Source of the DNA: Thermoplasmata archaeon
GTDB taxonomy: Archaea; Thermoplasmatota; Thermoplasmata; Thermoplasmatales; Thermoplasmataceae
Assembly (NCBI GenBank): GCA_021811635.1
Contig: JAJZNS010000092.1
Location: forward strand, 1 to 32,606
Direction of reading: 5' to 3'
Length of the DNA stretch: 32,606 nucleotides
The notes beneath the pieces are model-generated. The model saw only the letters and a program-made list of their open reading frames with translations, had not been told where the DNA came from and searched no databases. Both the position numbers and the translations under genes were made by a program. This document shows positions 17,649 to 25,763 of this stretch, in pieces (position 1 is the first letter of the stretch; each line of letters opens with the position of its first letter).

Positions 17649-18464
17649 TCAGATCTGGGAAATCTTTTCCTTAAGCCAGGGGAGGACTTCCCTTAGAAAT
17701 GATGGGCCATGGTGTGCAAAGAAATCGTAAGGTCCAGGCGCTGTATAGAAGTGGTTTGCCGATACAGCCTTCAATTTTTCCCAGCCTCTCTCATGGATCA
17801 GTTCAATCGCATCGTACTCAGTAAACTTCGAGAACATCTTGGGCTCATAGATAATGACGTCCGGATCCTCATCTTTAACGTAATTCAAATCAGGGGTCAG
17901 CCATTCTCTTCTGACACCGCCATAGATGTTCCTGAGTCCTAACAGGCGAAGGGCATCAGTAATGTAGCTGAACGCCCCGAATGATGTGGGCGATGCCAGA
18001 TCAATTTCTAAGTAGGCTTTCAAATCATTTGCCGCTTTCCTGGAAGGCATATATTGTGAAAGGGATATGGAGAGATCGCGTGCACCTTCTGCGTTGCCCA
18101 CCACAAGGCCGACCTTCGTGATAAGGTCAAATATCCCATTAACTGTCGATGGTAATTCAAAACAGACGACAGGATAATGCTGAGAAAGTTCTCTTGAGAA
18201 TGCATCCTGATAACCAGATATGGTCAAAACAAGATCCGGATTAATTTGATCAAGTATTTCTCTTCTAACATGGCCGTAAGACCCGATTTTTCTGACATTC
18301 TTTGTCTGTTCAGGCCTGACGCAGAATGCGGTAATTCCCTTCACCCTGTTTCCGAAACCAAGTTCAAAGACGATTTCTGTCAGCGAAGGGCTGAAGCTGA
18401 CTATTCTTTCAGGGCTTTCAGGGATTTCAACCCTGCTACCGGAATATGAGTATACCTGAACCAT
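17649..18464 (-). CDS. Periplasmic-binding-fold protein (BtuF/FepB-like), no signal peptide
   Basis: Resembles solute-binding proteins of vitamin B12 or iron-chelate ABC importers. About 271 residues: N-terminal MVQVYSYSGSRVEIPESPERIVSFSPSLTEIVFELG, then INPDLVLTISGYQ, and a C-terminal VSANHFYTAPGPYDFFAHHGPSFLREV. The start is ATG 18464; a TTG at 18488 adds only eight polar residues, so neither gives a signal peptide or lipobox. No permease or ATPase gene is adjacent. It may be a cytoplasmic binding protein or an orphan component exported differently. Family is fairly sure, ligand unknown. Confidence 0.8.
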   Translation of the reverse strand: MVQVYSYSGSRVEIPESPERIVSFSPSLTEIVFELGFGNRVKGITAFCVRPEQTKNVRKIGSYGHVRREILDQINPDLVLTISGYQDAFSRELSQHYPVVCFELPSTVNGIFDLITKVGLVVGNAEGARDLSISLSQYMPSRKAANDLKAYLEIDLASPTSFGAFSYITDALRLLGLRNIYGGVRREWLTPDLNYVKDEDPDVIIYEPKMFSKFTEYDAIELIHERGWEKLKAVSANHFYTAPGPYDFFAHHGPSFLREVLPWLKEKISQI

Positions 18465-18699
18465 TTTGACAGTCCATTCATTGAACAAATCGATGGATAA
18501 GAATGGTTTGGTAAAAGGAAATTGAGAATATCACTGTTCCTGCCCTGAGAACGATGACTCAAGATCAATGCATCTAAGACCGATGCTGGAAATCAAATTG
18601 CCCATACTCCGGCCTTTCTCCGGCAGAAGATGAATTAGCCCGGGTCATAGATCTCGTACAAATGGGATCGCCTGGCCCGCCAGCTTAAGTGTGATTTTT

Positions 18700-18900
18700 T
18701 CAGTATTGTGGGTTCTGCTGATCCTCTGCGAAAACTTCATACTCTATTGATTCGACTGAAATGTCAGATTCATCAAGGAATTTCGGATGATATGGGTGCC
18801 TGCCGGGAACAATGTAAACTGTGAAGGCCTTGGAATCTTCATTATCCTCATATGCAGAGTGATTACCGCGTGATCGCTCCCTGACCGCTGTTGAATTCAT
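18700..18900 (-). CDS. Small acidic hypothetical protein (66 residues)
   Basis: I do not recognise a family. The sequence is polar and acidic, with a central hydrophobic strand (AFTVYIVPGRHPYHPKFL) and an acidic C-terminal half rich in Glu and Asp; no membrane helix or Cys. Reality is supported by a clean promoter: TATA-like ATAATATT 23-30 bases before the ATG and an 18-base inverted repeat between them. It is the only gene in the 19021-18465 gap. A DNA- or protein-binding small regulator is possible but unproven. Confidence 0.5.
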   Translation of the reverse strand: MNSTAVRERSRGNHSAYEDNEDSKAFTVYIVPGRHPYHPKFLDESDISVESIEYEVFAEDQQNPQY

Positions 18901-18904
18901 GATC

Positions 18905-18922
18905 CTCAGTTAACTGACTGAG
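18905..18922 (-). promoter_or_regulatory. Palindromic operator candidate at the start of the 66-residue gene
   Basis: CTCAGTTAACTGACTGAG on the plus strand contains the perfect palindrome CAGTTAACTG, with CTCAGT and ACTGAG as outer arms. It fills the space between the TATA box (18923-18930) and the ATG at 18900, so a bound protein would cover the transcription start. Confidence 0.5.
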
Positions 18923-18930
18923 AATATTAT
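18923..18930 (-). promoter_or_regulatory. TATA box of the 66-residue gene
   Basis: Reads ATAATATT on the minus strand, centred about 27 bases before ATG 18900, giving a leaderless start. Confidence 0.5.
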
Positions 18931-19021
18931 CGCCCTGTGAGAAAATGAAAAATGTGCAAATGGCTGGTAATGCCAGCTCCCTGTGAATTACGTCGTGTTA
19001 GCTGTCTTAATGAAATCCTGA

Positions 19022-19576
19022 TCACATCTGAATGTCGCCAGATTTGATTATGGCAGCAAATTCACCTTTGATGGATGCAAGATTCACTCTGTGGACAATA
19101 TCAGCAGGTATGACTTCGCCTTCACTATCCTTCCTGTCGAATGTTGCGCATGCATCCTCGATAATCGTGGTATCAAACCCCAGGTTGCCAGCCATCCTCG
19201 CCGTAGTGCTTACACAGTGGTCAGTAACAAGGCCGGATATCAGAATGCTCCTAATTCCTTCCCTCCTCAGCAATTCCTCCAGTTCTGTACCTATGAAGGC
19301 GCTGTTTACATGCTTTGTGATGATGGTTTCGCCAGAAAGAGGCATGACATAATCCTGGAACCCAAAAGTATCTTTGCCGTTCCTGAACAGTGATTTAGGA
19401 TTAACGGATTCGTGCCTCACATGAATCACCCTGAGCCCTTTCTTTCGGAAGTCTTCAAGCAAGCGTCCGGCTACCCTCTCTGCCTCCGGGTTGTTCCTTC
19501 TGCCCCAGGCTTCACTCTTCCATGCATTCTGTATATCCACCAATATCAATGCGGCATCTTTACTCCTGACTTTCAT
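19022..19576 (-). CDS. Isochorismatase / nicotinamidase-like cysteine hydrolase
   Basis: Small hydrolase of the isochorismatase superfamily, about 184 residues from ATG 19576. The catalytic triad is visible: Asp in LILVDIQNAW, Lys in IITKHVNSAF, and Cys in GLVTDHCVSTTARMAG, followed by the usual TTIIEDACATFD. The cis-peptide region before the Cys is typical. The substrate could be nicotinamide, an N-carbamoyl compound or another amide. An upstream ATG would add 19 residues, but a TATA box about 28 bases before 19576 fixes the shorter leaderless start. Confidence 0.88.
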   Translation of the reverse strand: MKVRSKDAALILVDIQNAWKSEAWGRRNNPEAERVAGRLLEDFRKKGLRVIHVRHESVNPKSLFRNGKDTFGFQDYVMPLSGETIITKHVNSAFIGTELEELLRREGIRSILISGLVTDHCVSTTARMAGNLGFDTTIIEDACATFDRKDSEGEVIPADIVHRVNLASIKGEFAAIIKSGDIQM

Positions 19577-19600
19577 TCTGGTAGAAGTAGAACTAACACG

Positions 19601-19608
19601 AATATTAA
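19601..19608 (-). promoter_or_regulatory. TATA box of the isochorismatase-like gene
   Basis: Reads TTAATATT on the minus strand, 25-32 bases before ATG 19576. It decides the start codon. Confidence 0.55.
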
Positions 19609-19757
19609 CCCAGTCTAATGTACTGTTACGCACAGTTTAAGGCTTTCCGTTGATGCCAGTCATTCTATCCCCCATATCATCTTCTTTTTTCCTGGTATCA
19701 GGGGCGTTGAAATGAATGAAAAACTAAATACTGAATCCCGTTGAGGAGAAGGTACTG

Positions 19758-20405
19758 ATGGGGAACAGCCGCATTATTGTCGCCATAGATTCCCAGGAAA
19801 AACACAAGGCCCTTGATCTCGCCAGAAACCTTTCTGATGATATTTTTGGGATTAAGATCAACTGGCCGCTTGTTCTTGAGGAGGGTGCGGAAATAATTTC
19901 AAAAATCTCCAGGTATTCCAGGGTGATATGCGACTTCAAGGTCGCTGACATCCCGAATACCAACAGGCTTATTGCCGAGAAAGTGCACAGCCATGGCGCT
20001 TATGGAATAATAGCCCACGCTGTGACCGGCGAGGATTCGCTTCGCGCAATAACCGGTGTATCGGCCGACCTGAAGCTCATAACTGTTGTTGCGATGTCCC
20101 ATCCTGGTGCCCAGGCCTTCCTGAATCCTTTATCCGAACGCCTGATTGCAGTCGCCAGATCAGTGGGATCCTACGGCATAGTCGCTCCAGGCAACGCCAC
20201 CGGGATAATAGCCAGACTCAGGGCTGATGCTGGAGAAATGAAGATTTTTTCGCCAGGCATTGGAGCGCAGGGAGGCAACCCCGTGGAAGCCATAAAGGCA
20301 GGGGCGGATTACGTGATAATAGGACGAACAATATACCAGTCCGATGATCCAGTGGAAGCCGTTTCACGATATAACGCGGAAATATCGGCTTCCGGCATAC
20401 GTTGA
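19758..20405 (+). CDS. pyrF: Orotidine 5'-phosphate decarboxylase
   Basis: Last step of UMP synthesis. The 215 residues form a TIM barrel. The catalytic array Asp-x-Lys-x-x-Asp is in VICDFKVADIPNTNRL, with IVAIDSQE at the first strand, phosphate loop residues in FSPGIGAQGGNP, and VIIGRTIYQSDDPVEAV at the end. This short form is usual in archaea. GAGGAG lies nine or more bases before the ATG, and a TATA-like AACTAAATA precedes it by about 27 bases, so the start is supported either way. Confidence 0.95.
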   Translation: MGNSRIIVAIDSQEKHKALDLARNLSDDIFGIKINWPLVLEEGAEIISKISRYSRVICDFKVADIPNTNRLIAEKVHSHGAYGIIAHAVTGEDSLRAITGVSADLKLITVVAMSHPGAQAFLNPLSERLIAVARSVGSYGIVAPGNATGIIARLRADAGEMKIFSPGIGAQGGNPVEAIKAGADYVIIGRTIYQSDDPVEAVSRYNAEISASGIR

Positions 20406-20440
20406 CCACATCTTAATAATTGTTGCGGATATACTGGGTG

Positions 20441-21550
20441 ATGCTTTCCCTTTCTTCAAAGGAGGAATACTGGCTTGAGAGGGCCACCGAAGGAAATCTC
20501 ACCTTAAATGAGTCGAAGTCACTCTCAGAGGAACTATCTCTATTTTCCTTGGGAAAGATTGCCAACAGACTCACCTCGGTTCAGGCAGGGAATGTCGTAA
20601 CATATGCGGTATCTTATAACATAAACTACTCCAATTATTGCGCTGCCAGCTGCCCGATATGCGCCTTTTACGTGCCGATTAAACTCAAAGGCAAGACGGA
20701 CAGGGGATACGAGTTGACCATTGACAATATCCGTTCAGAGCTGGAGAAGGCAAGAAACGAGCACGCAACAGAGATACACATTGTTGGCGGATTCAACCCT
20801 GATCTGCCTATGGAATATTATGAGGATGTTTTCAGAACTGTCAAGGAAAAACTACCTGACGTGACGCTGAAAGCTTTAACAATTCCAGAAATAGATTTCA
20901 TTGCCAGAGTCACCGGTAACTCGATCAGGGAGGTTGTTGAAAGAATGAAAGCCTCCGGAGTGGACGCCCACACCGGCGGAGGTGCAGAGATTTTCAATGA
21001 GAAAGTGAGGAAACAGATCACCACCAAGGAGAAGATTTCCGGAGAGAAGTGGCTTGAAGACGCGAAACTCATTCATTCTCTTGGCCTTCCGGGAAATTCC
21101 ACCATCACTTACGGACATGTGGAAGGGTGGGATGACATTCTTGATCATATGACAAGACTCAGGAACAACCAGATTGAGCAACCAGGCTTCCTTTCCTTCA
21201 TCCCGCTGAAGTTCAGCCTCGAGAACACCCCTCTGGAAAAGATAGGTAAGGTGAGGAGACCGTCTGATGGGGCAAAGGATCTGAAGGTTATTGCAATGGC
21301 CAGGCTGATAATGGGCAGTGCAATAAGAAACATCAGCGTTTACTGGGTGGGAATGGGAAAGCTGATAGCGCAGGAGGCTCTCAACTATGGCGGCAACGAT
21401 CTCGTAGGCACTGCCTTCAGCGAAAAGATATACAAGGCAACCAACAGGCAGGAAATCACCACCACGGAGGAACTCTCGTACCTGGTGAAGGAGATAGGGC
21501 GTATTCCCGCCGAGAGGGATACGTTCTATAACATTATCGAGTATACGTAA
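20441..21550 (+). CDS. mqnE: Aminofutalosine synthase (MqnE), radical SAM
   Basis: Joins a chorismate-derived enolpyruvate to SAM in the futalosine route to menaquinone. The 369 residues carry the radical SAM cluster motif C-x3-C-x2-C as NYCAASCPICAFY (Cys 67, 71, 74). Typical MqnE/CofH-family blocks follow: EIHIVGGFNPDLP, GGGAEIF, TITYGHVEGW, FIPLKF and YWVGMGKLIAQEALNYGGNDLVGT. The YGH-x-E form favours MqnE over MqnC. ATG 20441 is about 25 bases after a TTAATAATT box and is chosen over TTG 20420. Menaquinone would feed the respiratory chain ending at the oxidase at 1-1823. MqnC and others are not in this window. Confidence 0.85.
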   Translation: MLSLSSKEEYWLERATEGNLTLNESKSLSEELSLFSLGKIANRLTSVQAGNVVTYAVSYNINYSNYCAASCPICAFYVPIKLKGKTDRGYELTIDNIRSELEKARNEHATEIHIVGGFNPDLPMEYYEDVFRTVKEKLPDVTLKALTIPEIDFIARVTGNSIREVVERMKASGVDAHTGGGAEIFNEKVRKQITTKEKISGEKWLEDAKLIHSLGLPGNSTITYGHVEGWDDILDHMTRLRNNQIEQPGFLSFIPLKFSLENTPLEKIGKVRRPSDGAKDLKVIAMARLIMGSAIRNISVYWVGMGKLIAQEALNYGGNDLVGTAFSEKIYKATNRQEITTTEELSYLVKEIGRIPAERDTFYNIIEYT

Positions 21551-21562
21551 ATGCCTGCGAAT

Positions 21563-21580
21563 TGGTACAAACTTGTACCA
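21563..21580 (+). promoter_or_regulatory. Perfect inverted repeat upstream of the surface-protein gene
   Basis: TGGTACAA-AC-TTGTACCA: two eight-base arms, two-base spacer. It ends nine bases before the TATA element, where an archaeal activator or repressor would sit. It is also 12 bases after the mqnE stop. Confidence 0.6.
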
Positions 21581-21588
21581 TTAAGGGC

Positions 21589-21597
21589 ATATATATA
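21589..21597 (+). promoter_or_regulatory. TATA box of the surface-protein gene
   Basis: ATATATATA within GGGCATATATATACC, 17-25 bases before ATG 21614, slightly closer than in other genes here. Confidence 0.5.
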
Positions 21598-21613
21598 CCG
21601 TAGATGAAAGCCT

Positions 21614-23368
21614 ATGAACAACAGATTACCCGTGCTTGGATTGATCCTTGCACTGGTTATTGGGTTCTCAACCATATCTTTCGCAGGTGCTCCCTTGACC
21701 GGCGGGAACTCTGCACAAGCTGGAAATTTCAGCTTTGACTACAGCACATCGGCATCGGTCCTGAGCAATGTTGGCTATACCACAAGCAACGGAACTATCG
21801 CGCTGGCTTCCAGCGTCTATGTGAATGAGAGTGCCAGTTCAACAATGAACGGTATGATGTTCCCGTCAGACGCCATTTCGCTGGCTAACGGGTCAGTGTT
21901 CAGTGGAGACTACGGCAAGATGCTGGTTGTTGTGGGTACAGGGCTGACTCCCTCGATCACATATGTCACGGATTACGCTCTTGCGAAGGTCAATCTGAAC
22001 CTCAACGCGACTGCATGGTTCGGCGGGTTCTATAACCAGAAGATCAACGCGTCAACCATGAGCGTTTACCAGATGGTCCTCCCGGATGGAGCTGTTGCAG
22101 TGCTTTTCAGCAATTCCAACTCAGTCCTGAAGAGTACCAACACCGTCACTTTCAGTTCCGTATCTCCACCTCTCTTCGTGGGCCTGGTATCCAAGGTGGG
22201 GTTCATTGATTACCTGAAATCAAGGATAATGGACACATCCAGATTTACCTACAATAACACGACAGGCTTCGTGGACGGCGCTCACCTCTCATTTTACTTC
22301 AATGACGGCACAATAACTGACTTCACCTCAAAGTGGACGAACACAAATGTGTTCAGTTCCATCTCAGTGTCAGGAAACGGTTCCCTTGAATCCAACGACA
22401 GGGTACCTGTCATTCCGTTCTACACCCCCATAGTGATTGGAGGACTCTTTGTCTACGCCACAAACACATCAATCTTCGCGATTCATGACAATCCTGCGAT
22501 CGAGTCCACCTTCCTGGTAAACAACGGTACGATCACCTTTGCGGTGCCAATGACCCTGAATGTTACCGTGTTCAACACAACCAGCGGAATGAGTGCCGGG
22601 ATCAATGAATCGACAGTATTCCAGAACAACACAGAAAGTGCCAACATGACGATGGGCCTCAACAATTCAATGCAGGCTGGAAGAACCACGATATACGTCC
22701 ATGGCGGAGGCTTCAGGGGCATGATGTTTGTCATCGGCGGTCAGGTTGACGTCAACGGAAATCTCATATCCATAAGCACACAGACCATGGAGAGGATCCA
22801 GTTTGTGGCGCCTGTTGGGCTTCAGGGATCTTCGGAAAGGGCTCTGCATTACATAGAGCAGGCGATAGTGAACAATGAGGTGGGAAGCATCATGGAGATA
22901 TCTTCCGTCAACGGATCACCGAATGCTCTGTCCCTGCAGTACAACAGCTCCATCTCGATGTCCCTTACCAACGCAGGTAGTGGAAAGGTTGTGCTGACTG
23001 TATCTTCCATTGACCACAGAGGCAATCTGGTTGCAATCTACGTAAGCAACAGCCTTATTTCCAACACCTCGACTGTGACGGTAACAATAGATGGCCAGTC
23101 GGTCACAGCCACAACCGTTAATGGCACAATCGATGCGACCAGCGACCTGAACGCATACTATGCCGCAGTGCAGGTCTCCGGTGGATTGCTGATTCTCATA
23201 CACGTACCGCACTTTTCCACACACACCGTGGAGATCTCCTCTTCTGGGTCCAATGGCACCACTGCGTCTCCACTTACCCCGGACAATGTTGGATTGATAC
23301 TTGCAGGAATAGGGATAGTGGCCGTGGTTGCAGCAGTGTTGGTCTTATTCAGGAAGAGAAAACCTTAA
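21614..23368 (+). CDS. Large secreted, membrane-anchored surface protein
   Basis: I do not recognise a named family. The 584 residues begin with a signal peptide (about 1-25, LPVLGLILALVIGFSTISFAGA) and end with a helix (about 558-580) and a basic tail RKRKP, so the bulk is outside, anchored at the C-terminus. The outer part is rich in Ser, Thr, Asn and Gly beta-type sequence with very many N-x-S/T sites, implying heavy N-glycosylation. A short low-complexity linker (SSGSNGTTASPLTPDN) precedes the anchor. There is no enzyme motif. In a wall-less acidophile it could be a coat glycoprotein. It has its own promoter with an operator-like palindrome and a strong terminator. Confidence 0.8.
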   Translation: MNNRLPVLGLILALVIGFSTISFAGAPLTGGNSAQAGNFSFDYSTSASVLSNVGYTTSNGTIALASSVYVNESASSTMNGMMFPSDAISLANGSVFSGDYGKMLVVVGTGLTPSITYVTDYALAKVNLNLNATAWFGGFYNQKINASTMSVYQMVLPDGAVAVLFSNSNSVLKSTNTVTFSSVSPPLFVGLVSKVGFIDYLKSRIMDTSRFTYNNTTGFVDGAHLSFYFNDGTITDFTSKWTNTNVFSSISVSGNGSLESNDRVPVIPFYTPIVIGGLFVYATNTSIFAIHDNPAIESTFLVNNGTITFAVPMTLNVTVFNTTSGMSAGINESTVFQNNTESANMTMGLNNSMQAGRTTIYVHGGGFRGMMFVIGGQVDVNGNLISISTQTMERIQFVAPVGLQGSSERALHYIEQAIVNNEVGSIMEISSVNGSPNALSLQYNSSISMSLTNAGSGKVVLTVSSIDHRGNLVAIYVSNSLISNTSTVTVTIDGQSVTATTVNGTIDATSDLNAYYAAVQVSGGLLILIHVPHFSTHTVEISSSGSNGTTASPLTPDNVGLILAGIGIVAVVAAVLVLFRKRKP

Positions 23369-23379
23369 ACCTTTATCCA

Positions 23380-23431
23380 GGGGGGTTCACAGCCCCCTCC
23401 CATTAATTTTACCTACCACGCTCTTTTTTTT
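23380..23431 (+). terminator. Hairpin plus T-run terminator of the surface-protein gene
   Basis: GGGGG (23381-23385) pairs with CCCCC (23393-23397) around a seven-base loop, starting about 12 bases after the TAA; an eight-T run follows at 23424-23431. Confidence 0.6.
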
Positions 23432-23486
23432 GCCATGCCTAAAAGGTTCTGATAATGTCATATTGGCATTGTGACTTTCACGAAAG

Positions 23487-23494
23487 ATATATAA
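23487..23494 (+). promoter_or_regulatory. TATA box of the coiled-coil gene
   Basis: ATATATAA within AAAGATATATAAG, about 49 bases before ATG 23539, giving a leader of about 20 bases. It lies inside the longer possible frame from 23455, which argues for the later start. Confidence 0.5.
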
Positions 23495-23538
23495 GAGAAT
23501 GGGAAATCATCCTTGGCTTCTGGCGCAGACGGGATGAT

Positions 23539-24426
23539 ATGACTGAGCTTCTAGACGAATTTGAGCAGAAGAGGGAACAGATAAGACAGATAGTGGAAGA
23601 GCACATCAGAAAGAGAGACAAGGCTTCTGAGGAGGCTTCCATTCATGCCGACGAAAGGGATTTACTTAATGCAAAGGTAAAAGAGCTCAGGGAAGCCGCC
23701 AAGCTGCTTATTGCAGAAAAGGGATCGCTTATTGAGGAAGTCCAGAAACTCAGGCCCGAAAAGGAGAAGGAATTCGAGGATCTTTCGGAGCTGAGAAGGG
23801 AATACAGGAAGATCAGGGAAAGTGTTGGAACTGAAACTGTGGATGCATCCGAAATAAGGCAGAAGGAGAAGGAACTCCAGAGACTCGTCAAGAGGCAGGA
23901 GACCACTGAACTGGGAAGAGACGAGGAAAAGAAGGTTGTAACAGAGATCAGGAGACTCAATAACGAGATTAAGAAGCTGAAGGGCAAATTTGAAAAGGAG
24001 CTGGAAGGGAACACCCAGGTCAAGGACCTGATATCAAAGATAAAGGAAAAGAAGGAAAAGGCCGAGGGTATGAAGAAATCCATTGAAGAGATTTCATCCA
24101 AAATTTCCCAGTTGAGCGAAAAGATCAACACTGCCTTGCAGGAACTTGACGAGATCAGAAGAAAATCCGATGAGGAGCATGAGCTTTTTGTGAAATTCGG
24201 TCAGGAATCAGACAAGGAGCATGAAGCCTTCATCCAGTCAAAGAATGATCTCAGGGATCTCGAGAAGGTTATCTTCACCCTGAGGACAAAAGATCGAACC
24301 ACAAGGAAAAAGGAGAAAGAAGGTGAACTCCAGAAGAAGGCTTCTGTGCTGTTTGACAAGTTCAAGAACGGAGAGCAGCTCACTACAGAGGATATCCTCG
24401 TTCTCCAGAAAGCGGGTTTGCTTTAA
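23539..24426 (+). CDS. Archaeal coiled-coil protein
   Basis: About 295 residues, nearly all charged alpha helix with heptad pattern (Glu, Lys, Arg, Leu), with no signal peptide or membrane helix. It resembles the uncharacterised archaeal coiled-coil group often compared to SMC-like rods. The C-terminus KASVLFDKFKNGEQLTTEDILVLQKAGLL is a compact, less charged end that such proteins conserve. Role unknown; chromosome or translation-related functions have been guessed for relatives. Start ATG 23539 (MTELLDEF) is preferred over 23455 because the promoter lies between them. Confidence 0.75.
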   Translation: MTELLDEFEQKREQIRQIVEEHIRKRDKASEEASIHADERDLLNAKVKELREAAKLLIAEKGSLIEEVQKLRPEKEKEFEDLSELRREYRKIRESVGTETVDASEIRQKEKELQRLVKRQETTELGRDEEKKVVTEIRRLNNEIKKLKGKFEKELEGNTQVKDLISKIKEKKEKAEGMKKSIEEISSKISQLSEKINTALQELDEIRRKSDEEHELFVKFGQESDKEHEAFIQSKNDLRDLEKVIFTLRTKDRTTRKKEKEGELQKKASVLFDKFKNGEQLTTEDILVLQKAGLL

Positions 24427-24432
24427 GCCCTC

Positions 24433-24438
24433 TTTTTT
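24433..24438 (+). terminator. T-run after the coiled-coil gene
   Basis: CTCTTTTTTATTC seven bases after the TAA, overlapping the stop of the convergent nucleotidyltransferase gene. Confidence 0.4.
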
Positions 24439-25513
24439 ATTCTTCCTCCGTGACTGCCGGCGACAGGGACACGTTATAGATCCTTGAGTTGTCCTCTATC
24501 TTGATTCCAGGAGGAAGAACGCTCTTTCGTATCTCGCAGTTTTTTCCTATAACCGTTCCATGCATTATAACTGAGGACTCAACGATTGAGGAGTCCCCTA
24601 CGGAACTCTCGTGCATGAGAACAGAATTTATGATCTCTGCTTTTGAACCTACACTCGCAGAATCGTAAACAGCTGAAGCTGTCACTGTTGCCCCCCGCCT
24701 ATAAACTGAGCGGCTGCCCAAGTAAGTTGGACCGGTCAGCCTGACCTCCTCCTCCACCTTCACTTCCTTGCCCATGATCATCCTGCCAGGATAGCCGCCA
24801 ATGGATTTTCCGTATTTTTCAGTCATTTTCTGGTTTGCCTTAATCAGGTCAGGAGGTCTTCCAGTGTCAACCCATGTCCCGTCTACCTCCAGCCCGCCGA
24901 TTGGCACTCCCTCTTCCAGCAGGCGCGGGAAAAGCTGCCTGGCAAAATCGTAAGGTTGGTCGTCCGGCACGAGATCCATCACATCCCTTTCCACAACGTA
25001 TATCCCCGCATTGACAAGGTTGGAAAATGTCTCCCCCTTTGATGGTTTTTCCAGGAACTTGACTATCCTGCCTCTGTCGGTTTCAACAATTCCCAGCTGG
25101 CTGGGATCTTCGACTGTGGTGAGGGCTATGCTGATCTTGAAGCCGTTCTTCCTGTGAAAGGCAATGAGTTCACGGAGCTCAAAATCGGACAGCACATCCC
25201 CGCTTCCAACCAGAAAAGTGTCGCTAAGGAATTCTACGGCAAGTTTTATGCTGCCTGCCGTTCCGGCGGGCTCCCTTTCCACCGAGAACAGTGTTCGCTC
25301 TTTGTGTATCTGGTTCTCAAGCACGCCCTTTATGAGCGACTCGAATTTGTAGCCGGTTGTTATTATTGAGGAGTCAACCCCTGCCCTGTGAAATGATTCA
25401 AGAACGTAGTTGATGCAGGGTTTGCCCGCTATGGGCACAAGAGGCTTCGGTATGGAATACGTTATTGGCCTGAGGCGTGTGCCCTTACCGCCCGCCATTA
25501 TGACCCCCTTCAT
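24437..25513 (-). CDS. Sugar-phosphate nucleotidyltransferase with C-terminal hexapeptide-repeat domain
   Basis: Activates a sugar-1-phosphate with an NTP. About 359 residues. The N-terminal half is a nucleotidyltransferase: VIMAGGKGTRLRPITYSIPKPLVPIAGKP, then GSGDVLSDF and VNAGIYVV, with GTWVDTGRPPDL closing it. The C-terminal third (about 250 onward) is a left-handed beta helix of imperfect hexapeptides. This layout is shared by archaeal mannose-1-phosphate guanylyltransferase and GlmU/UDP-sugar enzymes; the exact sugar and base cannot be told apart. ATG 25513 or 25519 (MSM) is the start; a longer frame to 25564 crosses the TATA-like AAATATAG. Likely supplies glycosylation together with the rml genes. 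Confidence 0.9.
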   Translation of the reverse strand: MKGVIMAGGKGTRLRPITYSIPKPLVPIAGKPCINYVLESFHRAGVDSSIITTGYKFESLIKGVLENQIHKERTLFSVEREPAGTAGSIKLAVEFLSDTFLVGSGDVLSDFELRELIAFHRKNGFKISIALTTVEDPSQLGIVETDRGRIVKFLEKPSKGETFSNLVNAGIYVVERDVMDLVPDDQPYDFARQLFPRLLEEGVPIGGLEVDGTWVDTGRPPDLIKANQKMTEKYGKSIGGYPGRMIMGKEVKVEEEVRLTGPTYLGSRSVYRRGATVTASAVYDSASVGSKAEIINSVLMHESSVGDSSIVESSVIMHGTVIGKNCEIRKSVLPPGIKIEDNSRIYNVSLSPAVTEEE

Positions 25514-25572
25514 GGACATGTCCCAGGATGACTTCGTTCCTATATTTCCATGCCGTTTTGTCAACTACTACG

Positions 25573-25666
25573 CCCTGAAGGGTTGCAGCTTGCTGCCGGA
25601 TGGTCTCCACCATGCCCGCAGGCGTGGATCCATTGAACCGCGACGATTGGCTGGCTGACAGCAGCC
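25573..25666. other. Cluster of short hairpins in an intergenic region, possible structured RNA
   Basis: Between divergently unrelated ends (25514-25763, 250 bases without a supported gene) lie CCC-TGAA-GGG (25573-25582), GCAGC-TT-GCTGC (25585-25596), ATGGT-CTCC-ACCAT (25600-25613), GCC-CGCA-GGC (25614-25623) and GGCTG-ACAG-CAGCC (25653-25666). No tRNA, SRP or RNase P features were recognised, and the strand cannot be told. Confidence 0.3.
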
Positions 25667-25763
25667 TGAGGCATTCAGATTTACCTGGTACCTCAATGCC
25701 GAAACATGGTAGTTACCGCTTCCCTAAAACTCCAAATTCCTTTGCGAATGTCTTTGCCCTGCT

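Noticed and set aside
23455..23538. Longer start of the coiled-coil protein
   Set aside because: The TATA box lies inside this segment, and the peptide there does not continue the coiled-coil pattern.
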